Source: Pseudomonadota bacterium
Lineage (GTDB): Bacteria > Desulfobacterota > Syntrophorhabdia > Syntrophorhabdales > Syntrophorhabdaceae
NCBI GenBank assembly: GCA_026388255.1
Contig: JAPLKC010000082.1
Location: forward strand, 1-52,729
Direction: 5' to 3'
Length of the DNA stretch: 52,729 nt
Position numbers and translations under genes: made by a program. A model generated the notes under the pieces. That model searched no databases, was not told where the DNA came from, and saw only the letters and a list, made by a program, of their open reading frames with translations. How positions within the stretch are numbered: position 1 is the stretch's first letter; each line of letters begins with the position of its first letter. Below, in pieces: positions 24,579-33,905 of the stretch.

Positions 24579-25366
24579 AAATCCTTTTTTCTACAGGATG
24601 TCTTTATTATCTGCCTATAAAAGAAGTTTTTTTGTTAGCAGCAGAAGCAGGTTTTGACGGCTGTGACCTTGTAATTGACGGCAGGTTTAATGATGCGCAT
24701 TATATTAAATCGGTCGTGGCCTGTCTTGAAATATTGCCTATATACTCCGTACATGCACCTTTTGCAAAAATAGATATTTGGAAAACGCATAAAGGCGCCC
24801 TCATACAGAGCGTTGAAGTTGCAAAAATATTGGGTGCACAGTTGGTTAATTTTCACCCGCCCTCATGGTTTTCACTTGAGCTTGCTTTCTTAAAATGGTT
24901 TAGAAACATCAATGACTTTCAACAAGCATTTGGTTACGATGATGTATATCTGACCATAGAGAATATGCCTCGTGTCGGGAAAAGGTTGATGCTTGCCCCT
25001 TATGTGCTGTATAATTACCGTGACCTGATAGCCTTCGGCATGAAAAAAAACCTCTTTTTTGCCTTCGACACAACACACATAGCAACATGCGGTGATGACC
25101 TGATTGTAGCTTTTCTCCATTATTTTAAAACAGAGAGACTAAAAAATATCCATATAAGCGACGGTCAATCCTTTAAAAGCCATCTTTTTCTTGGCAGGGG
25201 AGATCTGCCGATTGTAAAATTATTGAATACCATGAGGAGACTGGGCTATGATGGAATGGTAACGCTTGAGCTCTCCCCTGGTGAGTTCCCGAAGACAATG
25301 GAGTGGACGAAGAAACTGCTAAAATATCAAGCGGCTTTTTTAAGATTACATTTAGAAAAGGATTAG
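24575..25366 (+). CDS. Xylose-isomerase-like TIM-barrel protein
   Basis: A 263-residue protein of the sugar phosphate isomerase/epimerase (AP endonuclease 2) superfamily: SVHAPFAKIDIW, NFHPPSWFS, TIENMPR, FAFDTTHIATCGDD, NIHISDG and MVTLELSPGEF mark successive barrel strands with metal-binding His/Glu/Asp. It overlaps the M24 gene by 4 bases (ATGA). Substrate not predictable. Confidence 0.82.
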   Translation: MKILFSTGCLYYLPIKEVFLLAAEAGFDGCDLVIDGRFNDAHYIKSVVACLEILPIYSVHAPFAKIDIWKTHKGALIQSVEVAKILGAQLVNFHPPSWFSLELAFLKWFRNINDFQQAFGYDDVYLTIENMPRVGKRLMLAPYVLYNYRDLIAFGMKKNLFFAFDTTHIATCGDDLIVAFLHYFKTERLKNIHISDGQSFKSHLFLGRGDLPIVKLLNTMRRLGYDGMVTLELSPGEFPKTMEWTKKLLKYQAAFLRLHLEKD

Positions 25367-25367
25367 G

Positions 25368-26687
25368 ATGTCGAAAAAGGCAATGTTTGTTTGTGAAGTA
25401 TGCAGCTATGAAACACTCAAGTGGATGGGGAAATGCCCGCGATGCGCTTCATGGGATACTATAAAAGAGTACAAACAGGACAATGAAGAAGCTCGCATCA
25501 CGGAAAAACCGGTGACGGTTTCTGATGATGAGCTGCCGGAAGAAAGAGTTATCCTCGGTCTTGCCGAGATGGACAGGGTTCTGGGCGGCGGCCTTGTATG
25601 CGGGTCTTCCATACTCCTCGGGGGCGATCCCGGCATAGGCAAAACCACTGTATGCTTTGCGATAGCCTCCCGGATGATTGAACTTGGATATGAAGTATTA
25701 TACGTATCAGGCGAAGAGTCCTTAAGACAATTATCCTCCAGGAAAAGAAGGCTGAACATAAAAGACCCCTTTTCGATACTTACTACGAACCGGCTTGAAG
25801 ATATACTGGGGGCATTATCCGATAAAGCATATCGTCTTGTAATCATAGACTCGATTCAATCTGTTTACAATTCAATGCTCCCCATGCTTCCCGGGAGTAT
25901 AGGCCAGATAAAAGATGTCTCTTCAAGATTGATTATGGAGATGAAGAAGAGTGAAACCACCCATATAATCATAGGTCATGTAACAAAAGAAGGTGCTATC
26001 GCCGGGCCTAAGGTGCTTGAACATATGGTTGATACGGTCCTCTATTTTGAGGGTGACAAGATGCTGCCCTACAGGATGCTCAGGGCAATAAAAAACAGGT
26101 ACGGGCCTGTTGACGAGGTAGGGATATTTCAGATGCAAAAAGACGGGCTGGCAGATGTAGAAAACCCATCGCAATTTTTTATTTCTGAGAGGGGCGATAT
26201 CGGTGCCGGCAGTGCGCTCTTTCCTCATATTACCGGTTCAAGACCCATATTGCTTGAGGTGCAGTCTGTAATACCAAAGACAATGTTTTCCATTCCAAAA
26301 AGGGTGTCCCTCGGATACGATCCTAACAGGTTATTCATTATCATAGCGGTCATTGAAAAGGCGCTCGGCAAACCATTTTTTGACAGGGACGTCTATGTAA
26401 ACATAACGGGCGGTCTTAAGGTAAATGAACCGGCTGTAGATCTTGCTGTCGCTGCATCAATCATTTCAAGCTATAAAGATGTGAATGTCGGTGCAGATAC
26501 GGCATTGTTCGGAGAGGTAGGCTTGACAGGCGAAATAAGGAAGGTCATGAGCATGGATATCCGGTTGAAAGAATGTGAAAGGCTGGGCATAAAGAAGGTC
26601 TTCTGCCCGAAAGGGGTAGAAAAGACAGGGGGGATTGAAATCGTCCCTTTGAAAAACGTCAAGGAACTCTATGGACATATTTCTTAG
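25368..26687 (+). CDS. radA: DNA repair protein RadA (Sms)
   Basis: A 439-residue RecA-like helicase that drives branch migration in recombination. Domain order is canonical: N-terminal C4 zinc finger (CEVC ... CPRC), Walker A GGDPGIGKTT, Walker B LVIIDSIQ, the RadA-specific KNRYG motif, and a C-terminal Lon-like domain (NITGGLKVNEPAVDLAVAASI). It starts one base after the preceding gene ends, so it is read with the bam operon. Confidence 0.97.
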   Translation: MSKKAMFVCEVCSYETLKWMGKCPRCASWDTIKEYKQDNEEARITEKPVTVSDDELPEERVILGLAEMDRVLGGGLVCGSSILLGGDPGIGKTTVCFAIASRMIELGYEVLYVSGEESLRQLSSRKRRLNIKDPFSILTTNRLEDILGALSDKAYRLVIIDSIQSVYNSMLPMLPGSIGQIKDVSSRLIMEMKKSETTHIIIGHVTKEGAIAGPKVLEHMVDTVLYFEGDKMLPYRMLRAIKNRYGPVDEVGIFQMQKDGLADVENPSQFFISERGDIGAGSALFPHITGSRPILLEVQSVIPKTMFSIPKRVSLGYDPNRLFIIIAVIEKALGKPFFDRDVYVNITGGLKVNEPAVDLAVAASIISSYKDVNVGADTALFGEVGLTGEIRKVMSMDIRLKECERLGIKKVFCPKGVEKTGGIEIVPLKNVKELYGHIS

Positions 26688-26800
26688 CTGGTGCCGTTGG
26701 GGCAAGTTTAATGCCTGGAATGCCGGTCTTATATTTTATGGACGTTTCATGGACGTCCCCATACCCCCTGCTTTTCAGGTTGAGCCATGTTCTTATTACA

Positions 26801-27007
26801 TCATGTTTTCAAAATGGCACTAATCCATGGCCAGTTGGTTAGTTGACGAATTGCTGCCTTGTTTGCGGCCATTTCCAGAAGACCATGCTCGGCCTGCCTG
26901 GTGGCTGCATCCAGAGAGTCAAATACACGATTGGCAAAGTACTCTCCACGAAGTGTATTCCAAATGTATTCTGCCGGATTTAGCTCCGGAGAATATGGCG
27001 GAAGTAT
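26801..27007 (-). pseudogene. IS630-family transposase C-terminal remnant
   Basis: The minus strand reads LPPYSPELNPAEYIWNTLR, the hallmark last segment of the IS630/Tc1 DDE transposase with the catalytic Glu, then about 45 more residues to a TGA at 26803-26801. Immediately upstream of the motif the frame is closed by TAA (27010-27008), and no N-terminal two thirds are found. It is a dead fragment between radA and the TRAP transporter, marking an old insertion boundary. The rest of 26688-27256 holds nothing convincing. Confidence 0.85.
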
Positions 27008-27256
27008 TTACTTAAGCAGGCAGGTATTACCCCGAGCACATTGGATAGGGAGAAAACCGGCATTAAAAAAAAGGGGGTTCTGGGATGAAATCCTGGTGTC
27101 GGTACAGGGTATTGTGTTGTGATGGAAAACGACAAGGCGTGATCGGCTTAGTCACGAGAGAAACATATTGACCAAAAATAGCTTTTTTGCTATGGTTTCT
27201 TATTAAGATTATATGAGAAATTCTGACTCGCAAAATTTAAATATTTGGGGAAGGCC

Positions 27257-27739
27257 ATGCAAAAACTGTTAAGCTTTGTCTATAAGGTAAGCAAAGGGCT
27301 GAACGTCATAGCTGCGGTAATGCTCGCCTTCATGATTCTCCTCACTGTAGCGGATGTAATTCTGAGGTCTGCAAGAATGCCCATCGTGGGTACATACGAG
27401 ATTGTTGGATTACTATCAGCAGTCCTGATCGGGTTTTCAATCCCCTTTACCACGTGGATAAGGGGCCATATCAGGGTCGATTTTTTTCTTATGCAGCTCC
27501 CACCCACAATACGGAGGATTGTCAACATTGCGGCAAAATGTTTGGGGATAGGATTGTTCCTTCTCATAGGCTGGAATCTCATAGTCTTTGGCATGGATTT
27601 GGCCAAGGCCGGAGAAGTAACACCCACCCGTCACATCCCATTCTACCCGGTGCTATACGGAATTGGGGCTTCCTGTTTCTTTGAATGCATAGTACTATTC
27701 TGCGATATCGCAAAGGTCCTCAGGGGGGAATATGAGTGA
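27257..27739 (+). CDS. dctQ: TRAP transporter small permease (DctQ)
   Basis: A 160-residue membrane protein with four hydrophobic segments (about residues 15-35, 48-68, 87-107, 128-148) and the RMPIVGTYEIVG block typical of DctQ. It pairs with DctM in the inner membrane of a Na+-driven tripartite importer. ATG at 27257 is preferred over a TTG at 27245. It overlaps dctM by 8 bases. Confidence 0.88.
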   Translation: MQKLLSFVYKVSKGLNVIAAVMLAFMILLTVADVILRSARMPIVGTYEIVGLLSAVLIGFSIPFTTWIRGHIRVDFFLMQLPPTIRRIVNIAAKCLGIGLFLLIGWNLIVFGMDLAKAGEVTPTRHIPFYPVLYGIGASCFFECIVLFCDIAKVLRGEYE

Positions 27740-29033
27740 AACCTTAGTAGGAATAATTGGTTTAATTGTATTAATTGCTATTTTCCTTAGCGGGTTGGAG
27801 CTTGCCTTCTGCATGGCCATCATCGGTTTTCTGGGTTACAGCTTTTTAGTCACGGTCAAAGCCGGTTGCGGTATGGTGGCTCAGGATATTTTTGACACCC
27901 TTTCCGCCTATGGGTTCACCGTGGTCCCCGTCTTCATCCTCATGGGCCAGATTGCCTTCAATGGGGGCATTGCCAAGAGGCTCTATGATTCAGCCTACCG
28001 GTTCATCGGACACGTTCCCGGAGGATTAGCCATGGCAACTGTAGGGGGCTGCGCAGCCTTCGGCAGTGTAACCGGCTCGTTAACTGCCACGGCTGCAACC
28101 TTTTCCAGTGTTGCCATCCCGGAGATGGACCGCTACGGTTATAAGAGGGTGCTCTCCACCGGGACTGTTGCTGCCGCGGGGACTCTCGGCTGTCTTATTC
28201 CTCCAAGCGTACCCTTGATTGTATACGGCATTATTACAGAACAGTCCATTGGCAAGCTGTTTCTTGCCTCCTTAATCCCGGGCATTCTTGTTGCTTTCTT
28301 CTTTCTTGCGATTATCTATGTATGGTGCAGGATTAATCCTTCCCTGGGCCCTAAGGGAGAAAGGTCCTCCTGGAAGGAAAGAATAGTATCCCTTAAGGGG
28401 ATCGTAGGAGTACTCATAATCTTTGTCGTGGTCATGGGAGGGTTGCTGGAGGGTTTCTTCACTCCCACAGAAGCCGGGAGTATCGGGGCCTTTGCCGTAG
28501 GCCTCCTGGCTTTCATCACAAGAGCCATCAACTTTAAAGTGCTTTTAAAATCATTGGAGGAATCCCTGGTAACAGCTTGTATGGTTCTATTCCTCATTGC
28601 AGGCTCCGTTATTTTCGGCCATTTCATCACCGTTACAAAAATTCCTATGATTGCAGCAGATTGGATTGTGCAACTCCCCCTTCACCCGGCTCTGATCGTA
28701 GTCCTTATCGGTTTGATCTATCTTGTGGGAGGTTCTTTCATTGACGACCTTGCGTTCATGATACTTGCCACTCCTATTTTTTATCCTGTTATCCTCAAAC
28801 TGGGCTATGACCTCATATGGTTCGGCGTGTACATACAACTCATTGTAATGGTTGGAGTAATAATCCCGCCTGTAGCCATAAACGTATTTGTGGTAAGAAA
28901 TGTCACGCACGACTCTCTCAGTACTATTTACAAGGGCGTGACCCCATTTTTGCTTAGCTTTGTTTTTATTATATTTTTGTTGTTTGTGTTCCCAAAGCTT
29001 GCCCTCTTCATTCCTTCCTTCTTGAGGCAATAA
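27732..29033 (+). CDS. dctM: TRAP transporter large permease (DctM)
   Basis: A 433-residue, roughly 12-helix permease carrying the transport path. Family signatures seen: VPVFILMGQIAFNGGI, SVTGSLTATAATFSSVAIPEM, LIPPSVPLIVYG and GSFIDDLAFMILATPIFYP. The gene follows dctQ with overlap and precedes dctP, the normal operon order for co-production. Confidence 0.95.
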   Translation: MSETLVGIIGLIVLIAIFLSGLELAFCMAIIGFLGYSFLVTVKAGCGMVAQDIFDTLSAYGFTVVPVFILMGQIAFNGGIAKRLYDSAYRFIGHVPGGLAMATVGGCAAFGSVTGSLTATAATFSSVAIPEMDRYGYKRVLSTGTVAAAGTLGCLIPPSVPLIVYGIITEQSIGKLFLASLIPGILVAFFFLAIIYVWCRINPSLGPKGERSSWKERIVSLKGIVGVLIIFVVVMGGLLEGFFTPTEAGSIGAFAVGLLAFITRAINFKVLLKSLEESLVTACMVLFLIAGSVIFGHFITVTKIPMIAADWIVQLPLHPALIVVLIGLIYLVGGSFIDDLAFMILATPIFYPVILKLGYDLIWFGVYIQLIVMVGVIIPPVAINVFVVRNVTHDSLSTIYKGVTPFLLSFVFIIFLLFVFPKLALFIPSFLRQ

Positions 29034-29118
29034 AGGGGAACGAAACAGAATTTATGCCCGGAGAAGTCCACATAGAATCCAATTGTGGTGGAAACAAAAT
29101 AATCATGGAGGAGTTCCT

Positions 29119-30135
29119 ATGAAAAGAATGGTAGTGATATTGTTGGCGGTTCTATTTTCATCAGTTTGGTTATTCTGCTTCCCGGTACAGGCCCAGGAAA
29201 AGGTGGTATCCCTCAAGTTCGCCAACTTCTTTCCCCCGGATAATAAAGTCAGTGTTATGATGGATCAGTGGTGCAAAGAAGTTGAGAAGAAGACGAATGG
29301 CACAGTGAAAATAACCCAATTCACAGGAGGCACCTTGACTCCACCAGCTCAAACATACATAAGTGTAACAAGAGGGGTAGCTGATATAGGATTAAGTTTT
29401 TTCTCGTATACCATGGGGCGCTTTCCCTTCATGGAAGTGCTTGATCTCCCTCTGGGTTACAAGAGTGGTTATACGGGCACAAAACTGGCAAACGAGTTCT
29501 ACGAGAAGTTCAAGCCCAAGGAGTTGGACGACGTGAAGGTCCTTTTTCTTATGACCTCACCACCCCACATGCTCTTTGCAAAAAAACCGGTTAAAAACCT
29601 CGAAGACCTGAAAGGGCTCAAAATACGATCCACCGGTACAAGTGCGAAGGTCGTTAAGGCTCTGGGCGGCGCCCCTGTGGCGATGCCCATGTCGGATGCC
29701 TATGATGCCCTCTCCAGAGGGGTTGCTCAGGGTATCATAGGTCCATATGAACCCATGAAGGGATTCAGGCTTGCTGAAGTCGTAGACAACAGCACCGAGT
29801 ATGGTTCCGCGTACATTAATGCCAATTATGTACTCATGAACAAAGATAAATGGAACTCCCTTCCGGCGAACACCCAGAAGATCATTGAGCAGATCAACCA
29901 GGAATGGGTGGAGAAGATGGGAAAGCTTTGGGATGAACTCGATAAAGAGGGAAAAGATGTGTTCATTCAGAAAGGCGGCAAGGTCACCGTTCTCACAAAA
30001 GAAGAGAACGCCCGCTGGGCGGCGATATTAAGCCCCATACTGGATGAGTACCTTAAGAACATGAAAGCGAAGGGGCTGCCCGGCGATCAGGCATTGAAGT
30101 TCTGCCAGGATTACCTTATAAAAAATCAGAAATAG
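29119..30135 (+). CDS. dctP: TRAP transporter periplasmic solute-binding protein (DctP)
   Basis: A 338-residue exported receptor. Signal peptide MVVILLAVLFSSVWLFCFPVQAQ, then the DctP fold with LKFANFFPPDNKV, the conserved LKGLKIRSTGT strand containing the ligand-gripping Arg, and ALSRGVAQGIIG. Start chosen at ATG 29119, GGAGGAG 5 bases upstream; the longer frame to 29083 has no RBS. Ligand is a carboxylate in most family members; given the bam genes nearby an aromatic or alicyclic acid is possible but unproven. Confidence 0.92.
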   Translation: MKRMVVILLAVLFSSVWLFCFPVQAQEKVVSLKFANFFPPDNKVSVMMDQWCKEVEKKTNGTVKITQFTGGTLTPPAQTYISVTRGVADIGLSFFSYTMGRFPFMEVLDLPLGYKSGYTGTKLANEFYEKFKPKELDDVKVLFLMTSPPHMLFAKKPVKNLEDLKGLKIRSTGTSAKVVKALGGAPVAMPMSDAYDALSRGVAQGIIGPYEPMKGFRLAEVVDNSTEYGSAYINANYVLMNKDKWNSLPANTQKIIEQINQEWVEKMGKLWDELDKEGKDVFIQKGGKVTVLTKEENARWAAILSPILDEYLKNMKAKGLPGDQALKFCQDYLIKNQK

Positions 30136-30146
30136 AACAAACCTAA

Positions 30147-30182
30147 AGTGAGGGGGGACACCCTTTTTCTATCCCCCTCACT
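30147..30182 (+). terminator. Strong hairpin closing the TRAP operon
   Basis: AGTGAGGGGGGA (30147-30158) pairs with TCCCCCTCACT (30172-30182) around a loop with five T. There is no trailing T tract, so it may act as an mRNA-stabilising or bidirectional terminator structure. From 30183 to 30459 I see nothing else. Confidence 0.65.
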
Positions 30183-30459
30183 GCACACATTAATCCTACA
30201 GATCATTTCATCACGGTATTTACCATTGGCCTACAGCGGCTAAAATGAGTGCCAGTTTCATACAGGAGTATTATAAACCTCTCTTAACAAATGTGCCAAG
30301 CCTATTATCATCCTGCAATTTCTATCTATTTTCAAGCTAAACATACAGGTATATTATCGAATACGGAGAGAAATGTTGCATATGAGTCAAGAAATACAAA
30401 TACTCAGTTGCAGGAAGCTATACGTAACAAATCCTACTTTCTCTCTTAATATTGGTTAC

Positions 30460-30666
30460 TTACATCCTGTTTTCCTTTTGTATGTTTTTCTTTCCCTCAA
30501 AAGTATCTTCTTCTTGTAAATATAGCATATGATCATTCGCCATATTCAGTCTTTTTTGGAGTAAATCCCTGCCTTCTGCCTGACTCCGCTGCATGACCAG
30601 CTCAATAGCATTGTAGTAATCCCGCTGCACTTTCAGGTTCGACACCCTGCCAGTTTCGTCGTCCAT
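30460..30666 (-). CDS. Small conserved-looking hypothetical protein
   Basis: A 68-residue, highly charged, predicted helical protein (VQRDYYNAIELVMQRSQ, LLQKRLNMANDHML). It lacks a clear ribosome binding site and lies 81 bases downstream of the ParB-like gene on the same strand. A degraded copy of its middle occurs at 14459-14545, which shows that this sequence has been mobile or duplicated within the region. Function unknown; possibly part of a mobile element cargo. Confidence 0.45.
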   Translation of the reverse strand: MDDETGRVSNLKVQRDYYNAIELVMQRSQAEGRDLLQKRLNMANDHMLYLQEEDTFEGKKNIQKENRM

Positions 30667-30747
30667 TTATGATACCCGCGATACGGGCTCTTTTGCGCCG
30701 ACGTGCTAATCCCCTCTTCCCTCAAATCGAAGGCGCGTGAAGTACTC

Positions 30748-31674
30748 TCACACTTGTGGCGGTCTTTTTTTGCCGTATGGGATTATAGGTATCTGTTGTT
30801 GCACATAATCACAGAAAACCTGCAGTTCATAGAGAAATTTTTCAACATCTTCCCTTACATAGGTTCCAAGGTCTTTCTCAAAACCTGTTTTCATAGATGC
30901 AAGACCGGCAACATACTTTTTCACAGGTATGGGCTTCGTTTTGCCGGGGTCAGGTTTGACATTTTTGTATGCGGTGAACATTCTTTCCAATGTGGCATTA
31001 GTTACCGGTGTCTTTATGATATCCGTGAATATCTTTTTAAGATCAGGGCAATCAGGGTTTGCAGCGAAGAGATACCCCTGGGAAACAGGGAGGTTCCCTG
31101 CCCGGATTTCGGCTTGAATCTCAGAAGAAAGTTTTAAAAGTGAAACCGTGCGATGCAGCGTCATTATTGACTTTCCGACGATTTCAGAAATTGCTATCAC
31201 AGTGTTAGCAATTTCTTCCGGCAGGTCTTCGGGCCTTCGATTGAAGCTCATCAATATACTCATCACCCCATCCTCATCATACCCCTTGTCGGGATGTTTC
31301 GCCTTAATATATGCCAATATCCCCTTTGCTTGGTCAATGGGATTAAGGTCTTCCCGTTGGAGGTTTTCCGTCAACTGATATGCAAGGATTTCATCTTTTT
31401 GGGTGATTGTATTGATGATACGTGCCGGAATAGATGGGAGTTCAAGCTTTGAGGCAGCAAGATAACAGCGTTCTCCGCAGAGGAGCAGGTATTTATCGTC
31501 ATTAGGTGTTACAAGGACAGGTTCAAGAACGCACCGGTCTTTAATGGACTCCATAAGAGCCTTGAAGGATTCACTCTCCGTATCAATACCTGACCGAATC
31601 TGTTCTTCCACAATAATGCTTTCCAGAGGCAGGTACAAAAATTCCGGACTTTCAGTCTTCTTCTACGCGGCCAT
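30748..31674 (-). CDS. ParB/RepB-like N-terminal-domain protein with early amber codon
   Basis: Residues from the TTG at 31638 form a ParB-N/Spo0J-type nuclease-like domain: LPLESIIVEEQIR, LLLCGERCYLAASKL (the GERR-like box), AYQLTENLQREDLNPIDQAKG, then an HTH-like part (IVGKSIMTLHRTVSLL). The natural start appears to be an ATG at 31674 with GGGGGGGA 6 bases upstream, but its fourth codon is TAG (31665-31663); the frame is open afterwards. Translation may restart at TTG 31638, or the gene is newly inactivated. It is not next to parA or an origin, so chromosome partition is unlikely; plasmid- or island-type ParB proteins are commoner models. Confidence 0.65.
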
Positions 31675-31708
31675 TGCTAATCCCCCCCTTTTTTTAGTTT
31701 ACGGCTTA

Positions 31709-32155
31709 TTAAAGTGCTTTTCCTTTTGGTCTTATTATGAGGACAGGACATGGTGATCTTCTTAGAATCTTCTCAGCAACGCTCCCTATCAGGATATGCT
31801 CAATACCGCTCCTTCCATGCGTCCCCATAACCACAAGATCGATGTTTTCTTCTTTTATATAATCTATAATTTCAATAAATGTGACACCCGTTTTAATGAC
31901 TTTTATCACTGATATATCAATCCCTTTTATTATCTTTTCAAAGTCTTTTTCCACCTCTTTTTCTATATTTTTTTCGATTAAAACAAGGTTCTCAGGGGTA
32001 AGGAAAGATTCGTATGGGGTAAAGTAATTCAGATTCGGTATTACATGGAAAAAATGGAGTTCTGCATCATATTTTTTTGCTAAACTGACGGCATATTTGA
32101 TAATATCATTTGTAAATTCAGAAAAATCTATCGGGCAAACAATTTTTTTGAACAT
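31709..32155 (-). CDS. Universal stress protein (UspA family)
   Basis: A 148-residue single-domain Usp: KKIVCPIDFSEFT at the start, HFFHVIP, and the ATP-binding GTHGRSGIEHILIGSVAEKIL with the G-2x-G-9x-G(S) pattern near the C-terminus. Start at ATG 32155 with GGAGG 5 bases upstream rather than 32167. It is divergent from rpoD and has its own consensus-like promoter. Confidence 0.92.
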   Translation of the reverse strand: MFKKIVCPIDFSEFTNDIIKYAVSLAKKYDAELHFFHVIPNLNYFTPYESFLTPENLVLIEKNIEKEVEKDFEKIIKGIDISVIKVIKTGVTFIEIIDYIKEENIDLVVMGTHGRSGIEHILIGSVAEKILRRSPCPVLIIRPKGKAL

Positions 32156-32182
32156 GTCAACCTCCATAATATTTTATTGTTT

Positions 32183-32268
32183 TTTATATATGGTATTTTA
32201 TGTTTAGTCAAATACTTTCTGTACCATTTCAAAACTGGCTTGACTAAACGTTATATTGTTGTTATAGT
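32183..32268. promoter_or_regulatory. Divergent uspA/rpoD promoters with shared dyad
   Basis: Plus strand: TTGACT (32240-32245), 17 bases, TATAGT (32263-32268) for rpoD. Minus strand: TTGACT (complement of 32206-32211), 17 bases, TATAAA (complement of 32183-32188) for uspA. The two -35 boxes are part of a perfect 10-bp inverted repeat GTTTAGTCAA / TTGACTAAAC (32202-32211 and 32240-32249), a possible common operator. Confidence 0.75.
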
Positions 32269-32350
32269 TAAACATTATAAAGATATCTGATAAAGAGCCA
32301 TGAATGCCCTTTTGTGAATGAAAGGGCATTCTTTACATTTTGGGGTTAAC

Positions 32351-33865
32351 ATGAGCATAAAAAATTTCACGGAAATAAAACATCTTATTGATATCGGCAT
32401 GGAAAAGGGATATCTCACGCCTGATGAAATAAACGATTTCTTGCCGCAAAATATATTTTCGCCTGAAGACATAGAAGATATATTCGATTTTCTTTCCGAA
32501 TCAAATATAGATATCGTTGAAACAATAAAAGAGAAGATTGAGACACCGGAGGAGGAGGCACAGGAGTGGGGAGAGGCAGATAAATTTCCGTCGGAAAGAA
32601 CGGATAACATCATATGGGCATACTTAAAAGATATAGGCAGGGTATCCCTCCTAACATCCGACGAAGAGTATATGATAGCAAAGAAGATAGAAGAAGGCGA
32701 AAAGAAGATAAGAAATCTTTTATTTGACCTGCCTCAGTCTGTTCACGAACTCCAGGAGATAGGGTCACAGCTTAGAAAAGAGACTATCAGCATTATTGAT
32801 GTCATCAAGAATATTGATGAGATAAATTATACAAAAAAAGATGAAGAAAAATATAAGAAAAAGGCTATCACTTTAATAAACAACGTAAAAAGTCTCTTTG
32901 ATAAAAAAGAGGAATTAAGAAAGAAATTGCCGAAGGCCGATGAGCAGAACAAAAAACAATTAGAGAAAAAGCTCAAGGCTATCGACAGTAAAATTGAGGA
33001 AACACTGGTCAGTCTTAAGTTGAACAAGAAGATCCTTGAAGAGGTCATAAGAAAGATCGCGAAGCAACAAAGGTTCATGGATGTGAACGAAGCGAAGACC
33101 GTAAAACTCAAACTGATGGAGATAGGCGAGATAGAGAACGGTTTAAAGATTGTTAAAAACAGGCTTATTCAGGCAAATTTAAGACTTGTTATTAATATTG
33201 CAAAAAAATACCTGAATAGAGGTCTTTCTTTTCTCGACCTTATTCAGGAAGGGAATATGGGCCTCATGAAGGCCGCAGAGAAGTATGACTATCAAAAGGG
33301 GTACAAGTTTTCTACATATTCGACATGGTGGATAAGACAGGCAATTACGAGGGCTATTGCCGATTATGCAAGAACAATCAGGGTCCCTGTCCACGTGCTT
33401 GAAACAATGAACAAAATTACCAAGGTCACCATATCCCTGTTTCAGGAACTCGGCAGAGAACCGAATCTTGATGAAATTTCTAACAAAGCCGGGCTTCCCC
33501 TCGAAAAGGTGAGAAAAATCATGAAGGTCTCTAACGAACCTATATCCATTGAAACCCCGATCGGAGATGATGAATCCAAGCTCGGCGATTTTATAGCCGA
33601 CCCGAAATCTCCTTCGCCTTTTATGGAACTTGTAGGCATCTCTATGAAAGAAGAGATAGATAAAGTTCTGTCAACCCTTACACCAAGAGAAGAAAAGGTA
33701 ATCAGGATGAGGCTCGGTATAGGGGAAAAAACCGACTATACCCTTGAAGAGGTTGGAGAGGTTTTCGGACTCACAAGAGAGAGGATCAGGCAGATAGAGG
33801 CTAAGGCTTTAAGAAAACTGAAGCACCCATCAAGACGGAAAAGGCTGGAAAGCTTCCTGGAGTAA
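32351..33865 (+). CDS. rpoD: RNA polymerase primary sigma factor RpoD (sigma-70)
   Basis: About 504 residues from ATG 32351 (GGGG upstream); an ATG at 32318 lacks an RBS. Region 1.1 is recognisable ([20 protein letters not shown]), then region 1.2 ([13 protein letters not shown]), a charged non-conserved insert (about 120-220), region 2 with [33 protein letters not shown] and [15 protein letters not shown], region 3, and region 4 ending in the -35 recognition helix [20 protein letters not shown]. Complete housekeeping sigma factor; the sigma-70 boxes seen elsewhere in the window match it. Confidence 0.97.
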   Translation: MSIKNFTEIKHLIDIGMEKGYLTPDEINDFLPQNIFSPEDIEDIFDFLSESNIDIVETIKEKIETPEEEAQEWGEADKFPSERTDNIIWAYLKDIGRVSLLTSDEEYMIAKKIEEGEKKIRNLLFDLPQSVHELQEIGSQLRKETISIIDVIKNIDEINYTKKDEEKYKKKAITLINNVKSLFDKKEELRKKLPKADEQNKKQLEKKLKAIDSKIEETLVSLKLNKKILEEVIRKIAKQQRFMDVNEAKTVKLKLMEIGEIENGLKIVKNRLIQANLRLVINIAKKYLNRGLSFLDLIQEGNMGLMKAAEKYDYQKGYKFSTYSTWWIRQAITRAIADYARTIRVPVHVLETMNKITKVTISLFQELGREPNLDEISNKAGLPLEKVRKIMKVSNEPISIETPIGDDESKLGDFIADPKSPSPFMELVGISMKEEIDKVLSTLTPREEKVIRMRLGIGEKTDYTLEEVGEVFGLTRERIRQIEAKALRKLKHPSRRKRLESFLE

Positions 33866-33905
33866 ATCCTTCTACATGCAAGGACAGTTCGGTTTCATCG
33901 AAAGT

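Noticed and set aside
31663-31665. TAG in the ParB-like gene as a pyrrolysine codon
   Set aside because: It is only four codons from the start, with no sign of pyl genes in the window; a nonsense mutation or restart is simpler.
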